Part shown: positions 7,653 through 13,599 of the stretch, in pieces | Layout of the letters: each line of letters starts with the position of its first letter | Numbering within the stretch: position 1 is the stretch's first letter | From: Rhodoferax sp. | Lineage (GTDB): Bacteria; Pseudomonadota; Gammaproteobacteria; Burkholderiales; Burkholderiaceae_C | NCBI GenBank assembly: GCA_021737905.1 | Contig: JAIPDA010000035.1 | Location: 1 to 13,899, forward strand | Direction: 5' to 3' | DNA: 13,899 nt | Notes under the pieces: model-generated | What the model was told of the DNA's origin: nothing | The model's input: only the letters and a program-made list of their open reading frames with translations | Databases searched by the model: none | Made by a program: the position numbers and the translations under genes

Positions 7653-8569
7653 CTCCTTCTGACCCGTCCCCTGCACCTCCTTTGAGCCTGCCCTTTCTGG
7701 TTTCCCGCTGGGCGCAGTTCTATGCGCTGACCAAGCCGCGGGTGATTCAGCTGATTGTTTTTTGTGCGCTCATCGGCATGGTGCTGGCCGTGCCCGGCGT
7801 GCCGGGTCTGGCCGATCTGCGCCTGGCCCTGATTGCCAGCGTGGGCATCTGGCTGGTTTCGGGTGCAGCCGCTGCTTTCAATTGCCTGGTCGAGCAGGGC
7901 ATTGACGCCAAAATGCGCCGCACCTCCTGGCGACCGACGGCCCAAGGCCAACTCGACGACCGCTTGACCCTGGCTTTTTCTTTGGCCTTGTGCAGCCTGG
8001 GTTCCTGGATTTTGTACGTCTGGGTCAATCCGCTGACCATGTGGCTGACCTTTGCCACTTTTGTCGGCTATGCGGTGGTCTACACCGTCATCCTGAAGCC
8101 GCGCACGCCACAAAACATCGTCATCGGCGGCGCCTCCGGCGCCATGCCGCCGGTTCTCGGCTGGGCCGCCATGACCGGTGAGGTCGGCCCCGAAGCCTTG
8201 ATTTTGTTTCTCATTATTTTCTTGTGGACGCCGCCGCATTTCTGGGCGCTGGCGCTGTACCGGGTGGAGGATTACCGCAAGTCCGGTTTGCCGATGCTGC
8301 CCGTGACGCACGGCAATGAGTTCACGCGCTTGCAGATTTTTCTCTACACCCTGGTGCTGTTTGCCGCCTGCCTGCTGCCCTTTGTGTTTCAGATGAGCGG
8401 TAAGTTGTACCTGGTGGCGGCTGTGGCCTTGAGCATTGTTTTTTGCTGGTATGGCTGGAAGCTCTGGCGCTCGTACTCTGATGCGCTGGCGCGCAAGACT
8501 TTCCGCTTTTCGCTGATTCACCTGTCCCTGCTGTTCGCAGCCTTGCTGCTGGACCATTACCTCGTATGA
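7649..8569 (+). CDS. ctaB: Heme O synthase (protoheme IX farnesyltransferase)
   Basis: CtaB adds a farnesyl group to protoheme to make heme O, the substrate of CtaA encoded just upstream. The 306-residue UbiA-superfamily membrane protein has the prenyl-diphosphate motif region Asn78-x3-Glu82-x3-Asp86 followed by MRRTSWRP. A second conserved block, PRTPQNIVIGGASGAMPP, is also present, then FLWTPPHFWALALYRVEDYRKSGLPMLP, all hallmarks of the family. The first acidic position is Glu82 rather than the common Asp. The ATG at 7649 overlaps the ctaA stop by four bases, and the TGA at the end overlaps the SCO start in the same way. Confidence 0.97.
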   Translation: MTPSDPSPAPPLSLPFLVSRWAQFYALTKPRVIQLIVFCALIGMVLAVPGVPGLADLRLALIASVGIWLVSGAAAAFNCLVEQGIDAKMRRTSWRPTAQGQLDDRLTLAFSLALCSLGSWILYVWVNPLTMWLTFATFVGYAVVYTVILKPRTPQNIVIGGASGAMPPVLGWAAMTGEVGPEALILFLIIFLWTPPHFWALALYRVEDYRKSGLPMLPVTHGNEFTRLQIFLYTLVLFAACLLPFVFQMSGKLYLVAAVALSIVFCWYGWKLWRSYSDALARKTFRFSLIHLSLLFAALLLDHYLV

Positions 8570-9183
8570 GCCCTGTCATGAATCAGCCCTTGCCCGTGCG
8601 CCGCCAGGCCATCAGAGCCTGCGCTGCGACCCTGGTCGCCTGTTTGCTCGCTGCGTGCAGCCCAGACGCGCAAAAGTTCAAAAGCATCGACATCACCGGC
8701 GCTGACTATGCCAAAGGCTTTGCGCTGGCCGACCACAACGGCGCTCAGCGCACTTTGGCCGACTTCAAAGGCAAGGTGGTGGTGGTTTTCTTTGGTTTCA
8801 CGCAGTGCCCCGACGTCTGCCCTACCGCACTGGCCGACCTGGCCGAAGTCAAGCGACTGCTGGGCCCGCAGGGGGACAAGCTCCAGGGCCTGTTTGTGTC
8901 GGTGGACCCGGAGCGCGACACGCCCGAAGTGCTCAAGGCCTACATGACGAATTTTGACCCCGGCTTTCTGGCCCTGCGACCTACCGCAGAGCAGTTGCCC
9001 GAAGTCGCCAAAGCCTTCAAGATCTTTTACAAAAAAGTAGAAGGCCCGACGCCTACGAGCTACACCATGGAGCACTCAGCGGGCAGTTATGTGTTTGACC
9101 CGCAAGGCCGTGTGCGCCTGTACACCCGTCAGGCTGTCGGTGCCCAGGGTCTGGCCGAGGACCTGGCTCTGCTGTTGAAGTAA
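8566..9183 (+). CDS. SCO1/SenC family copper chaperone lipoprotein
   Basis: SCO proteins have a thioredoxin fold, bind copper and deliver it or electrons to the CuA site of subunit II. The 205 residues begin with a lipoprotein signal: Arg-rich start, hydrophobic segment at 17-30, lipobox LAAC with Cys31 as the lipidated residue. The mature domain carries the copper motif Cys81-Pro-Asp-Val-Cys85 after VVVVFFGFTQ, the VSVDPERDTPEVL stretch, and the copper-ligand His170 in EHSAGSYVFDPQGRVRLY. The ATG at 8566 overlaps the ctaB stop (ATGA). An in-frame ATG at 8578 is an alternative. Neither has a clear ribosome site, so coupling to ctaB is likely. It ends six bases from the convergent rpoH stop. 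Confidence 0.95.
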   Translation: MSPVMNQPLPVRRQAIRACAATLVACLLAACSPDAQKFKSIDITGADYAKGFALADHNGAQRTLADFKGKVVVVFFGFTQCPDVCPTALADLAEVKRLLGPQGDKLQGLFVSVDPERDTPEVLKAYMTNFDPGFLALRPTAEQLPEVAKAFKIFYKKVEGPTPTSYTMEHSAGSYVFDPQGRVRLYTRQAVGAQGLAEDLALLLK

Positions 9184-9189
9184 GCCGCC

Positions 9190-10143
9190 TCAGGCGTAAA
9201 CCGCCAGGACCTTTTTCATCTTCTTCATTGCGGCCACTTCAATCTGGCGAATCCGCTCAGCGCTCACTGCGTATTCGGCCGCCAGGTCATGCAGCGTCAT
9301 GCCACCTGAACCGTCGTCGTTCACCTTGAGCCAGCGCTCCTCAACAATGCGGCGCGAGCGCGGATCGAGCTCTTGCAGAGCAGCAGAAATCCCGTCGGTC
9401 GCCATCATGTCGCGCTGGTAGGACTCGATCAACGCAGTCGGCTCATGGCTGGCGTCTGACAAATAGGCGATAGGGCCGAAGGCGTCGTCGCCGTCATCGC
9501 CCGGGCTGGGGTCCAGCAGCACATCGCCGCCCGACATGCGCTGCTCCATTTCGATGACTTCTTCGCGCTTGACGTTCAGCGTTTTGGCCATCGAATCGAT
9601 CTGGTCGGCGCTCAAGGTGTCGCGGTGCGTCGCCACATCAGCGTCGTCCTTGAAACCCTGCTTCATGGAGCGCAGGTTAAAGAACAACTTACGCTGCGCC
9701 TTGGTCGTGGCCATCTTGACCATGCGCCAGTTTTTCAGAATGTATTCGTGAATCTCGGCCTTGATCCAGTGCAGTGCGTAGCTCACCAGCCGCACGTTCT
9801 GGTCCGGGTCAAAGCGCTTGACGGCTTTCATCAGGCCGATGTTGCCCTCTTGGATCAGGTCGCTGTGGGGCAGGCCGTAACCCAGGTATTTGCGCGACAC
9901 CGACACCACCAGACGCAAGTGAGAGAGCACTAACTTACTGGCAGATTCAAGATCATTCTCGTCCCGCAGCTTGCGTGCGAACTCCTGCTCCTGGGCCAGG
10001 GTGAGCATGGGCAGGCGGTTGACCGCCGAAATATAAGCATCCAGATTGCCGAGCGGGGGCAGCAGCGTTGAGGCACTGGCCCAAGGCGAAGACAGCGCAA
10101 CAGCGCCCGCACTGGTTTCAATGTGATCTTTGGTGAGTGACAT
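9190..10143 (-). CDS. rpoH: RNA polymerase heat-shock sigma factor RpoH (sigma 32)
   Basis: RpoH directs RNA polymerase to heat-shock promoters. The 317-residue protein has the sigma-70 region 2 core (DLIQEGNIGLMKAVKRFDP, about 95-113, then the HWIKAEIHEYILKNW stretch). The RpoH-specific box QRKLFFNLR lies at about 150-158, and a region 4 helix-turn-helix is at the C-terminus (LHDLAAEYAVSAERIRQIE). The box separates it from RpoD and RpoS. I choose ATG at 10143 rather than the TTG three bases upstream because AGGAG lies six bases before the ATG but only three before the TTG. It has an N-terminal extension of roughly 30 residues compared with E. coli RpoH. A CIRCE operator and sigma70-like promoter lie just upstream. 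Confidence 0.96.
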   Translation of the reverse strand: MSLTKDHIETSAGAVALSSPWASASTLLPPLGNLDAYISAVNRLPMLTLAQEQEFARKLRDENDLESASKLVLSHLRLVVSVSRKYLGYGLPHSDLIQEGNIGLMKAVKRFDPDQNVRLVSYALHWIKAEIHEYILKNWRMVKMATTKAQRKLFFNLRSMKQGFKDDADVATHRDTLSADQIDSMAKTLNVKREEVIEMEQRMSGGDVLLDPSPGDDGDDAFGPIAYLSDASHEPTALIESYQRDMMATDGISAALQELDPRSRRIVEERWLKVNDDGSGGMTLHDLAAEYAVSAERIRQIEVAAMKKMKKVLAVYA

Positions 10144-10149
10144 CAAAGA

Positions 10150-10154
10150 CTCCT
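10150..10154 (-). promoter_or_regulatory. Ribosome binding site of rpoH
   Basis: AGGAG on the - strand, six bases before the ATG at 10143. The spacing supports that ATG over the adjoining TTG at 10146. Confidence 0.75.
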
Positions 10155-10168
10155 TTCGTCAGGCTTTA

Positions 10169-10198
10169 ATATTAGCACTCTCCTTTTGAGAGTGCCAA
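10169..10198 (-). promoter_or_regulatory. Candidate sigma70 promoter of rpoH embedded in the CIRCE element
   Basis: On the - strand TTGGCA (10198-10193, five of six to TTGACA) and TAATAT (10174-10169, four of six to TATAAT) are separated by 18 bases. The -35 hexamer lies in the left CIRCE arm and the -10 starts in the right arm. The one CIRCE mismatch (G for A) improves the -35. A start site near 10162 would give a leader of about 20 bases. This is inference from hexamers only. Confidence 0.5.
10172..10198 (-). promoter_or_regulatory. CIRCE element (HrcA operator) upstream of rpoH
   Basis: On the - strand the arms read TTGGCACTC and GAGTGCTAA, separated by exactly nine bases (TCAAAAGGA). The CIRCE consensus is TTAGCACTC-N9-GAGTGCTAA, so 17 of 18 arm bases match and the spacer length is exact. 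The HrcA repressor binds such sites and releases them on heat stress. The element ends 29 bases before the rpoH ATG and overlaps a candidate promoter, so HrcA repression of rpoH is the simple reading. Confidence 0.9.
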
Positions 10199-10246
10199 GA
10201 GCTGGCCCTAATGGCCCGATTTACAAGCAGGAATACCGCGTTAACC

Positions 10247-10378
10247 CTAGGTCGACTTGCCCTGGTGCTTGTGGTGGCTGCGGGACTTGATGCGTTGGGC
10301 CTGAACATGTTCGCGGTCAAACATCAGGACATGGGCTTCCTGGTGGTCTAACCAGACAACAGCGTGAAAAGTAGTCAT
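10247..10378 (-). CDS. Short 43-residue protein, probably a truncated 'translational machinery protein' family member
   Basis: ATG at 10378 to TAG at 10249-10247 gives 43 residues starting MTTFHAVVWLDHQEAHVLMF. The N-terminus resembles a proteobacterial family of about 100-130 residues, often annotated 'translational machinery protein', which opens with a similar hydrophobic strand, WxDH and a later His-rich segment. Here the His-rich part (SRSHHKHQGKST) is followed at once by a stop. None of the three frames beyond it continues a family-like sequence, so it looks like a remnant or an extreme short form. It starts 15 bases after the DksA-like stop, with only a weak AAGAAAG as ribosome site. 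The family assignment is from memory of sequence style and needs a search. Confidence 0.6.
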   Translation of the reverse strand: MTTFHAVVWLDHQEAHVLMFDREHVQAQRIKSRSHHKHQGKST

Positions 10379-10393
10379 GGGGATGTTTCTTTC

Positions 10394-10762
10394 TTAATTC
10401 AGTAACAGTTCAGCCTTGCTCTGGCAGGGCATGCAGCGGGGAGCCTCCGGCATGGCGCTCAGGCGGTCTTGGGGAATGAGGGTGTCGCAGTCGGTGCAAA
10501 GTCCGTAGCTGCCGATGTCCAGCCTGTGCAGGGCGTCATCCAGCGCTTGCAGCTCGACTATTTCATGTTCGCTGATCGCAAATTCAAGTTCGCGAGCGCT
10601 GGCCATTTGAGCCGAAGAGTCTTCAGCGAGCTGAAATTTCTCAGCAGCCACATCGGCACGGCCACGGATGCCGCCGCGCTGATCGGCGATCTGCGCCAGC
10701 AATGCTGTGCGCAGGGTCAGCAATTTTGTTTTGTAAGTGGCCTGGTCTGGCAATGGAGTCAA
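10394..10762 (-). CDS. TraR/DksA family zinc-finger protein
   Basis: DksA/TraR proteins bind in the secondary channel of RNA polymerase and, often with ppGpp, alter promoter choice. The 122 residues form a predicted helical coiled coil at about 8-80, with the hairpin tip near residues 40-52 (acidic pair Glu47-Asp48). The C-terminal C4 zinc finger is Cys89-x2-Cys92 and Cys110-x2-Cys113, preceded by the family-typical GSYGLC. It is shorter than E. coli DksA (151 residues), so it is a DksA-like paralogue rather than certain DksA. The start is TTG at 10762. No ATG is available upstream, and AAGGA sits six bases before it. It heads a tight - strand run towards the 43-codon gene and rpoH. Confidence 0.88.
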   Translation of the reverse strand: MTPLPDQATYKTKLLTLRTALLAQIADQRGGIRGRADVAAEKFQLAEDSSAQMASARELEFAISEHEIVELQALDDALHRLDIGSYGLCTDCDTLIPQDRLSAMPEAPRCMPCQSKAELLLN

Positions 10763-10768
10763 TGGGAA

Positions 10769-10773
10769 TCCTT
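10769..10773 (-). promoter_or_regulatory. Ribosome binding site fixing the TTG start of the DksA-like gene
   Basis: AAGGA on the - strand lies six bases before TTG at 10762. The nearest downstream alternative start, also TTG, lies nine bases further in and is badly spaced. Confidence 0.6.
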
Positions 10774-10815
10774 CGTTAGTGAAGTCCCATCCTAGGCGGC
10801 TGTATGCGCTGCGCT

Positions 10816-10829
10816 TAGACCTAGATCAA
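10816..10829 (-). promoter_or_regulatory. Candidate FNR/Anr-like site upstream of the DksA-like gene
   Basis: The + strand reads TAGAC-CTAG-ATCAA against the FNR consensus TTGAT-N4-ATCAA, matching eight of ten defined bases with the right spacing. It is 54-67 bases before the TTG start. Sites of this quality also occur by chance, so this is a weak call. Confidence 0.3.
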
Positions 10830-10851
10830 TGATCAGGCGAATAGTCACCGC

Positions 10852-10872
10852 AAGGCGCTGCAGTGACGCCTT
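10852..10872. terminator. Weak hairpin downstream of the MmgE/PrpD gene
   Basis: Six-base arms AAGGCG (10852-10857) and CGCCTT (10867-10872) flank a nine-base loop. The position, 22 bases after the - strand stop at 10894, suits a terminator, but no T run follows in the - direction. A TT follows only in the + direction. Confidence 0.3.
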
Positions 10873-10893
10873 TTGATGCTGGACGGTTGAAAC

Positions 10894-12270
10894 TCAGGCC
10901 CGGGTGGTCGCCAGCGCAATCACGCTGGCCAGACTCGCTGCCTGGCCGACAGACCAGCAGGCCTTGAGCAGCGCATTGGTTTTGTCGGCACCCAGCACCG
11001 GGTCTGACAGGCCATGGAACTTGGCTTCCAGCAGCGCATCGGTCATGGGGTTTTTCAATGAGCCAATGGCGTTTTCGACAAATACATGCACGCGGCGCCC
11101 GTCATGCAACACGGCGGTCACGTCGACGCTGGCCTCGTCGATGGAGTCATCGACCGTGGCAATGACCTTGCGGCGCAGCGCCACCATGTCGGGGCGGTTG
11201 ACGATCTCGTCCGAGAACTCGTCCTCGGCCGCATAGCCAAAGGTCAGGCCGGCAGCGCAGCCGTGGTAGACGCTGAACTTGGCTTGCAGGCCGTCAGCCG
11301 GCTCTTTCTTGCCGGTGAGCTCGAGCACCAGCGAATGCACTTTGAGTTCGATGCTTTGCACCTGGTCCGGCGTGACGCCCTGCGCACGCAACTGAGCGCA
11401 GGCGTCAATGCTGGGGTGAATCACGATGCCGCAGGCAAAGGGCTTGAAGGTGTTGAAGGAAATCTCAAAACGCTGGCCGAGTTCGTCGGTGATCTCGTTC
11501 CAGTCGTTCTTGGTCGAAACGGTTTGCATCATGCCGCGCGGTGCTTCCAGCGCCTTGGGGCTGGCAGTGAAACCTTGGCTGGCCAGCAGCGCCGACATCA
11601 TGCCGGCGCGGGCGGCGCCACCCGGGTGAAAGGGCTTGGTCATGGTGCCGAATTGCTCGCGCATGCCGACCGGCTGCGAGGCGGCGATGCCCAGGGCCAT
11701 GGCGGTTTGCTGCGTGTCCAGCTTGAGCAGGCGGGCGCAGGCGGCAGCCGCGCCCAGCGTGCCGGTGGAGCCGGTGATGTGCCAGCCGCGGTCATAGTGC
11801 TCGGGGTACATGGCGTTGCCGACGCGGCAGGCCACGTCGATGCCCAGCACCAGCGCGTCTATGCATTCGCGCCCGCTGGCACCGGTGTGCTCGGCCAGCG
11901 CCACGATGGCCGAAGCCACCGGGCCGGCCGGATGGATGATGGTTTTCAGGTGGGTGTCGTCAAAGTCAAAGGTGTGCGAGGTGATGCCATTGATCAGCGC
12001 GGCGCTGCCCATGTCCACTTTTTCGCTGCGACCGAGTACGCTGGCTTGCGGCGCGGGTTGGAACATCTGGGCGGCGGCCAGGGCCGCGTCAGCCGCTTCA
12101 TGGTGGGCGGCGCCCACGGCGCAACCGAGCCAGTTGGTGAAGGTGCGGTGCGCGTCGTGGTCCACCGCATCGCTCCATCCTTTGGAGGGGTGTGTGGCGA
12201 CGAATTTCGCCAGGATTTGCGTGACGGGCGGGGCGTTGTGGTCGGCGGTGACCTGGGTATTGCGGGCCAT
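10894..12270 (-). CDS. MmgE/PrpD family protein (2-methylcitrate dehydratase-like)
   Basis: The family includes 2-methylcitrate dehydratase, cis-aconitate decarboxylase and related enzymes that act on tri- and dicarboxylic acids without an iron-sulfur cluster. The 458 residues are full length. Family marks are HTFDFDDTH at 99-107 followed by IIHPAGPV with His113, GWHITGSTGTLG with His164, TKPFHPGGAARAG with Lys212 and His215, then KPFACGIVIHPSIDA and KFSVYHGCAAG. By comparison with cis-aconitate decarboxylase, the Asp, His, His and Lys positions are candidate catalytic residues. The exact substrate cannot be read. A TctA-type tricarboxylate permease gene lies on the same strand upstream, which suits a carboxylate substrate. 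The ATG at 12270 has only a weak upstream AAAGA. Confidence 0.9.
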   Translation of the reverse strand: MARNTQVTADHNAPPVTQILAKFVATHPSKGWSDAVDHDAHRTFTNWLGCAVGAAHHEAADAALAAAQMFQPAPQASVLGRSEKVDMGSAALINGITSHTFDFDDTHLKTIIHPAGPVASAIVALAEHTGASGRECIDALVLGIDVACRVGNAMYPEHYDRGWHITGSTGTLGAAAACARLLKLDTQQTAMALGIAASQPVGMREQFGTMTKPFHPGGAARAGMMSALLASQGFTASPKALEAPRGMMQTVSTKNDWNEITDELGQRFEISFNTFKPFACGIVIHPSIDACAQLRAQGVTPDQVQSIELKVHSLVLELTGKKEPADGLQAKFSVYHGCAAGLTFGYAAEDEFSDEIVNRPDMVALRRKVIATVDDSIDEASVDVTAVLHDGRRVHVFVENAIGSLKNPMTDALLEAKFHGLSDPVLGADKTNALLKACWSVGQAASLASVIALATTRA

Positions 12271-12613
12271 GGAAAAAGTCTTTCGGCAGAAGTTGCCAGA
12301 GTTATAAGAAATTGAATCAAGAACAAAATGAGCCCAGTGCGATCAAAGCTGCGCCTGGCACCCCGGCGGATGCTCTAGCGCAAGCCTAGCGCGCTGCTTA
12401 ACTGTCGAGTAGCCCGGAACATCGTCACCCGCAGTTGGACCAGCGAAGTGACGCGAACGTCGTTAAATCGGTTAACAGGTGTAGCGGTCAGCCAGGGGCG
12501 CATCGCCGTTGGAATCAAAGATATATCGTAAACGAAATGCCTAGGCGCACTTTTGCGCCCAAGCCGCCCCCATCCGGGGCCTCTGCTTGCGCCCGCTCAG
12601 GCCAAGCCGGCGC
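12271..12613. other. 343-base non-coding gap between the hydrolase and MmgE/PrpD genes
   Basis: No convincing gene was found. On the - strand TATAAC (12306-12301), 30 bases before the MmgE/PrpD ATG, could be a -10 box, but no good -35 is spaced correctly. GTTAA-N5-TTAAC at 12462-12476 is a small perfect inverted repeat that could be an operator. CTAGCGC occurs twice near 12375-12392. Two GC hairpins lie just after the hydrolase stop: GGCGCA/TGCGCC at 12544-12559 and GCCCC/GGGGC at 12566-12580. An + strand frame of 81 codons across 12435-12680 lacks protein-like features. Confidence 0.5.
12544..12580 (-). terminator. Two tandem GC-rich hairpins after the alpha/beta hydrolase gene
   Basis: Arms GGCGCA (12544-12549) and TGCGCC (12554-12559) with loop CTTT, and GCCCC (12566-12570) with GGGGC (12576-12580). 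They begin 33 bases beyond the - strand stop of the hydrolase. No T run follows, so termination is only possible, not shown. Confidence 0.35.
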
Positions 12614-13543
12614 TCAAGCCGATTTTGTGAAATTGATATCGATACGCTCCGGCATGGTCAAAAATGAATGCACGGCGTGATACAGCCGGTGCCGGTTGAC
12701 CCCCAGCAAGGCGGCATGCGCCAGGCCCGCAATCTTGAGAATGGACTTGTCGGGGTGCGGCAGCCTGGCGTAAAAGGCCAGTAAATCTTCTTCGCTGGCA
12801 ATGCCGTCGTGTTCGGCGCGAACCATCAAAACCGGGCAGGTGACTTTGTCCGGGTCGACCACCGGCAGCTTGCTGACCATGTCGAGGTAGGTTCCGTTGG
12901 GCACGGTGTCCCCGTACTGCAGCTCAGCACGGGTAACGATGTCTGAGATGCCCGGCTCAGACGCCCCGGCGTGGTCCCGCGTGAAAACGGACTGGTAAAA
13001 AGCTGCGTCCACTTTGCGGACATTGCTTTCTAGCAGCTGCGGCAAAAGCTTGGCGCGTTTGATCAGGGTGGGTGCATCCTTGCCAGTCCAGACGAACGCG
13101 TCAACGATCAAGCGACTGACATGCGCTGGGTAAAAATTGGCAAAGCGCGCCGCCCTGAGTGCGCCGGAGGACTGACCGAAAAAACTCGCCTGGGTCTGGC
13201 CGGTTTCACGTGTGACCAGATCCATGGCCAATTTCAGGTCCACCACGCCGCTGTGAATGTCTGAGTAACCGGCCGTGCGGTCAGAGTGGCCGTAGCCTTC
13301 GTGGTCCATGGTCCAGACCTCGTAACCCAAACGCACGAAGTGGTCCATCATGGAGTAATCGTTGCGACCTTCGATCTGCAGGTCAAACATGGTTTTGGCC
13401 GAATAAGACGAGCCATGCACCAGAAACAATACCGGCCGCCGTCCGGACGTGCCGGCCATGTATTTGCGGTTGACCCACAAGCGAATACCGTTTTTGTCAG
13501 CCCAGAAGTCTTGCGCCAAAATTTGAAGTCCGGAACCGTTCAT
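12614..13543 (-). CDS. Alpha/beta hydrolase
   Basis: This is an alpha/beta-hydrolase fold protein of 309 residues with a complete catalytic triad. The oxyanion-hole segment is LVHGSS at 41-46, the nucleophile Ser125 lies in GQSSG (123-127), the acid is Asp246 in RAEHDG, and the base is His276 in GLAHAALLG. It has no signal peptide, so it probably acts in the cytoplasm. The lid region at about 150-225 is typical in size. Such enzymes cleave esters, thioesters or C-C bonds, and the substrate cannot be inferred from sequence. It starts 56 bases after the TctA-like stop on the same strand, so co-transcription with the transporter is plausible. The ATG at 13543 has a weak GGA eight bases upstream. 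Confidence 0.9.
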   Translation of the reverse strand: MNGSGLQILAQDFWADKNGIRLWVNRKYMAGTSGRRPVLFLVHGSSYSAKTMFDLQIEGRNDYSMMDHFVRLGYEVWTMDHEGYGHSDRTAGYSDIHSGVVDLKLAMDLVTRETGQTQASFFGQSSGALRAARFANFYPAHVSRLIVDAFVWTGKDAPTLIKRAKLLPQLLESNVRKVDAAFYQSVFTRDHAGASEPGISDIVTRAELQYGDTVPNGTYLDMVSKLPVVDPDKVTCPVLMVRAEHDGIASEEDLLAFYARLPHPDKSILKIAGLAHAALLGVNRHRLYHAVHSFLTMPERIDINFTKSA

Positions 13544-13599
13544 GGCAAATCCAGCAAGAGAAAAAAGTTAAAAAAGAGGGCGTGACCGGCGCAGGCAGC

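Noticed and set aside
7355..8557. 400-codon open frame on the - strand opposite ctaA and ctaB
   Set aside because: It is rich in Gln, Arg, Gly and His with no domain pattern, and is antisense to two certain membrane-protein genes; a high-GC shadow.
10144..10146. TTG at 10146 as the rpoH start
   Set aside because: It leaves only three bases to the AGGAG site; the ATG right after it is correctly spaced at six.
10201..10246. Frameshifted continuation of the 43-codon gene
   Set aside because: The other two frames after the stop give sequence unlike the family, so a simple frameshift does not explain the short length.
11086..12315. 409-codon open frame on the + strand opposite the MmgE/PrpD gene
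   Set aside because: Composition is Gly/Val/His/Arg rich with no recognisable motif, while the opposite strand carries clear family motifs.
12435..12680. 81-codon + strand frame in the gap and over the end of the hydrolase gene
   Set aside because: No ribosome site, arginine/alanine-rich low-information sequence, and it overlaps a certain gene on the other strand.
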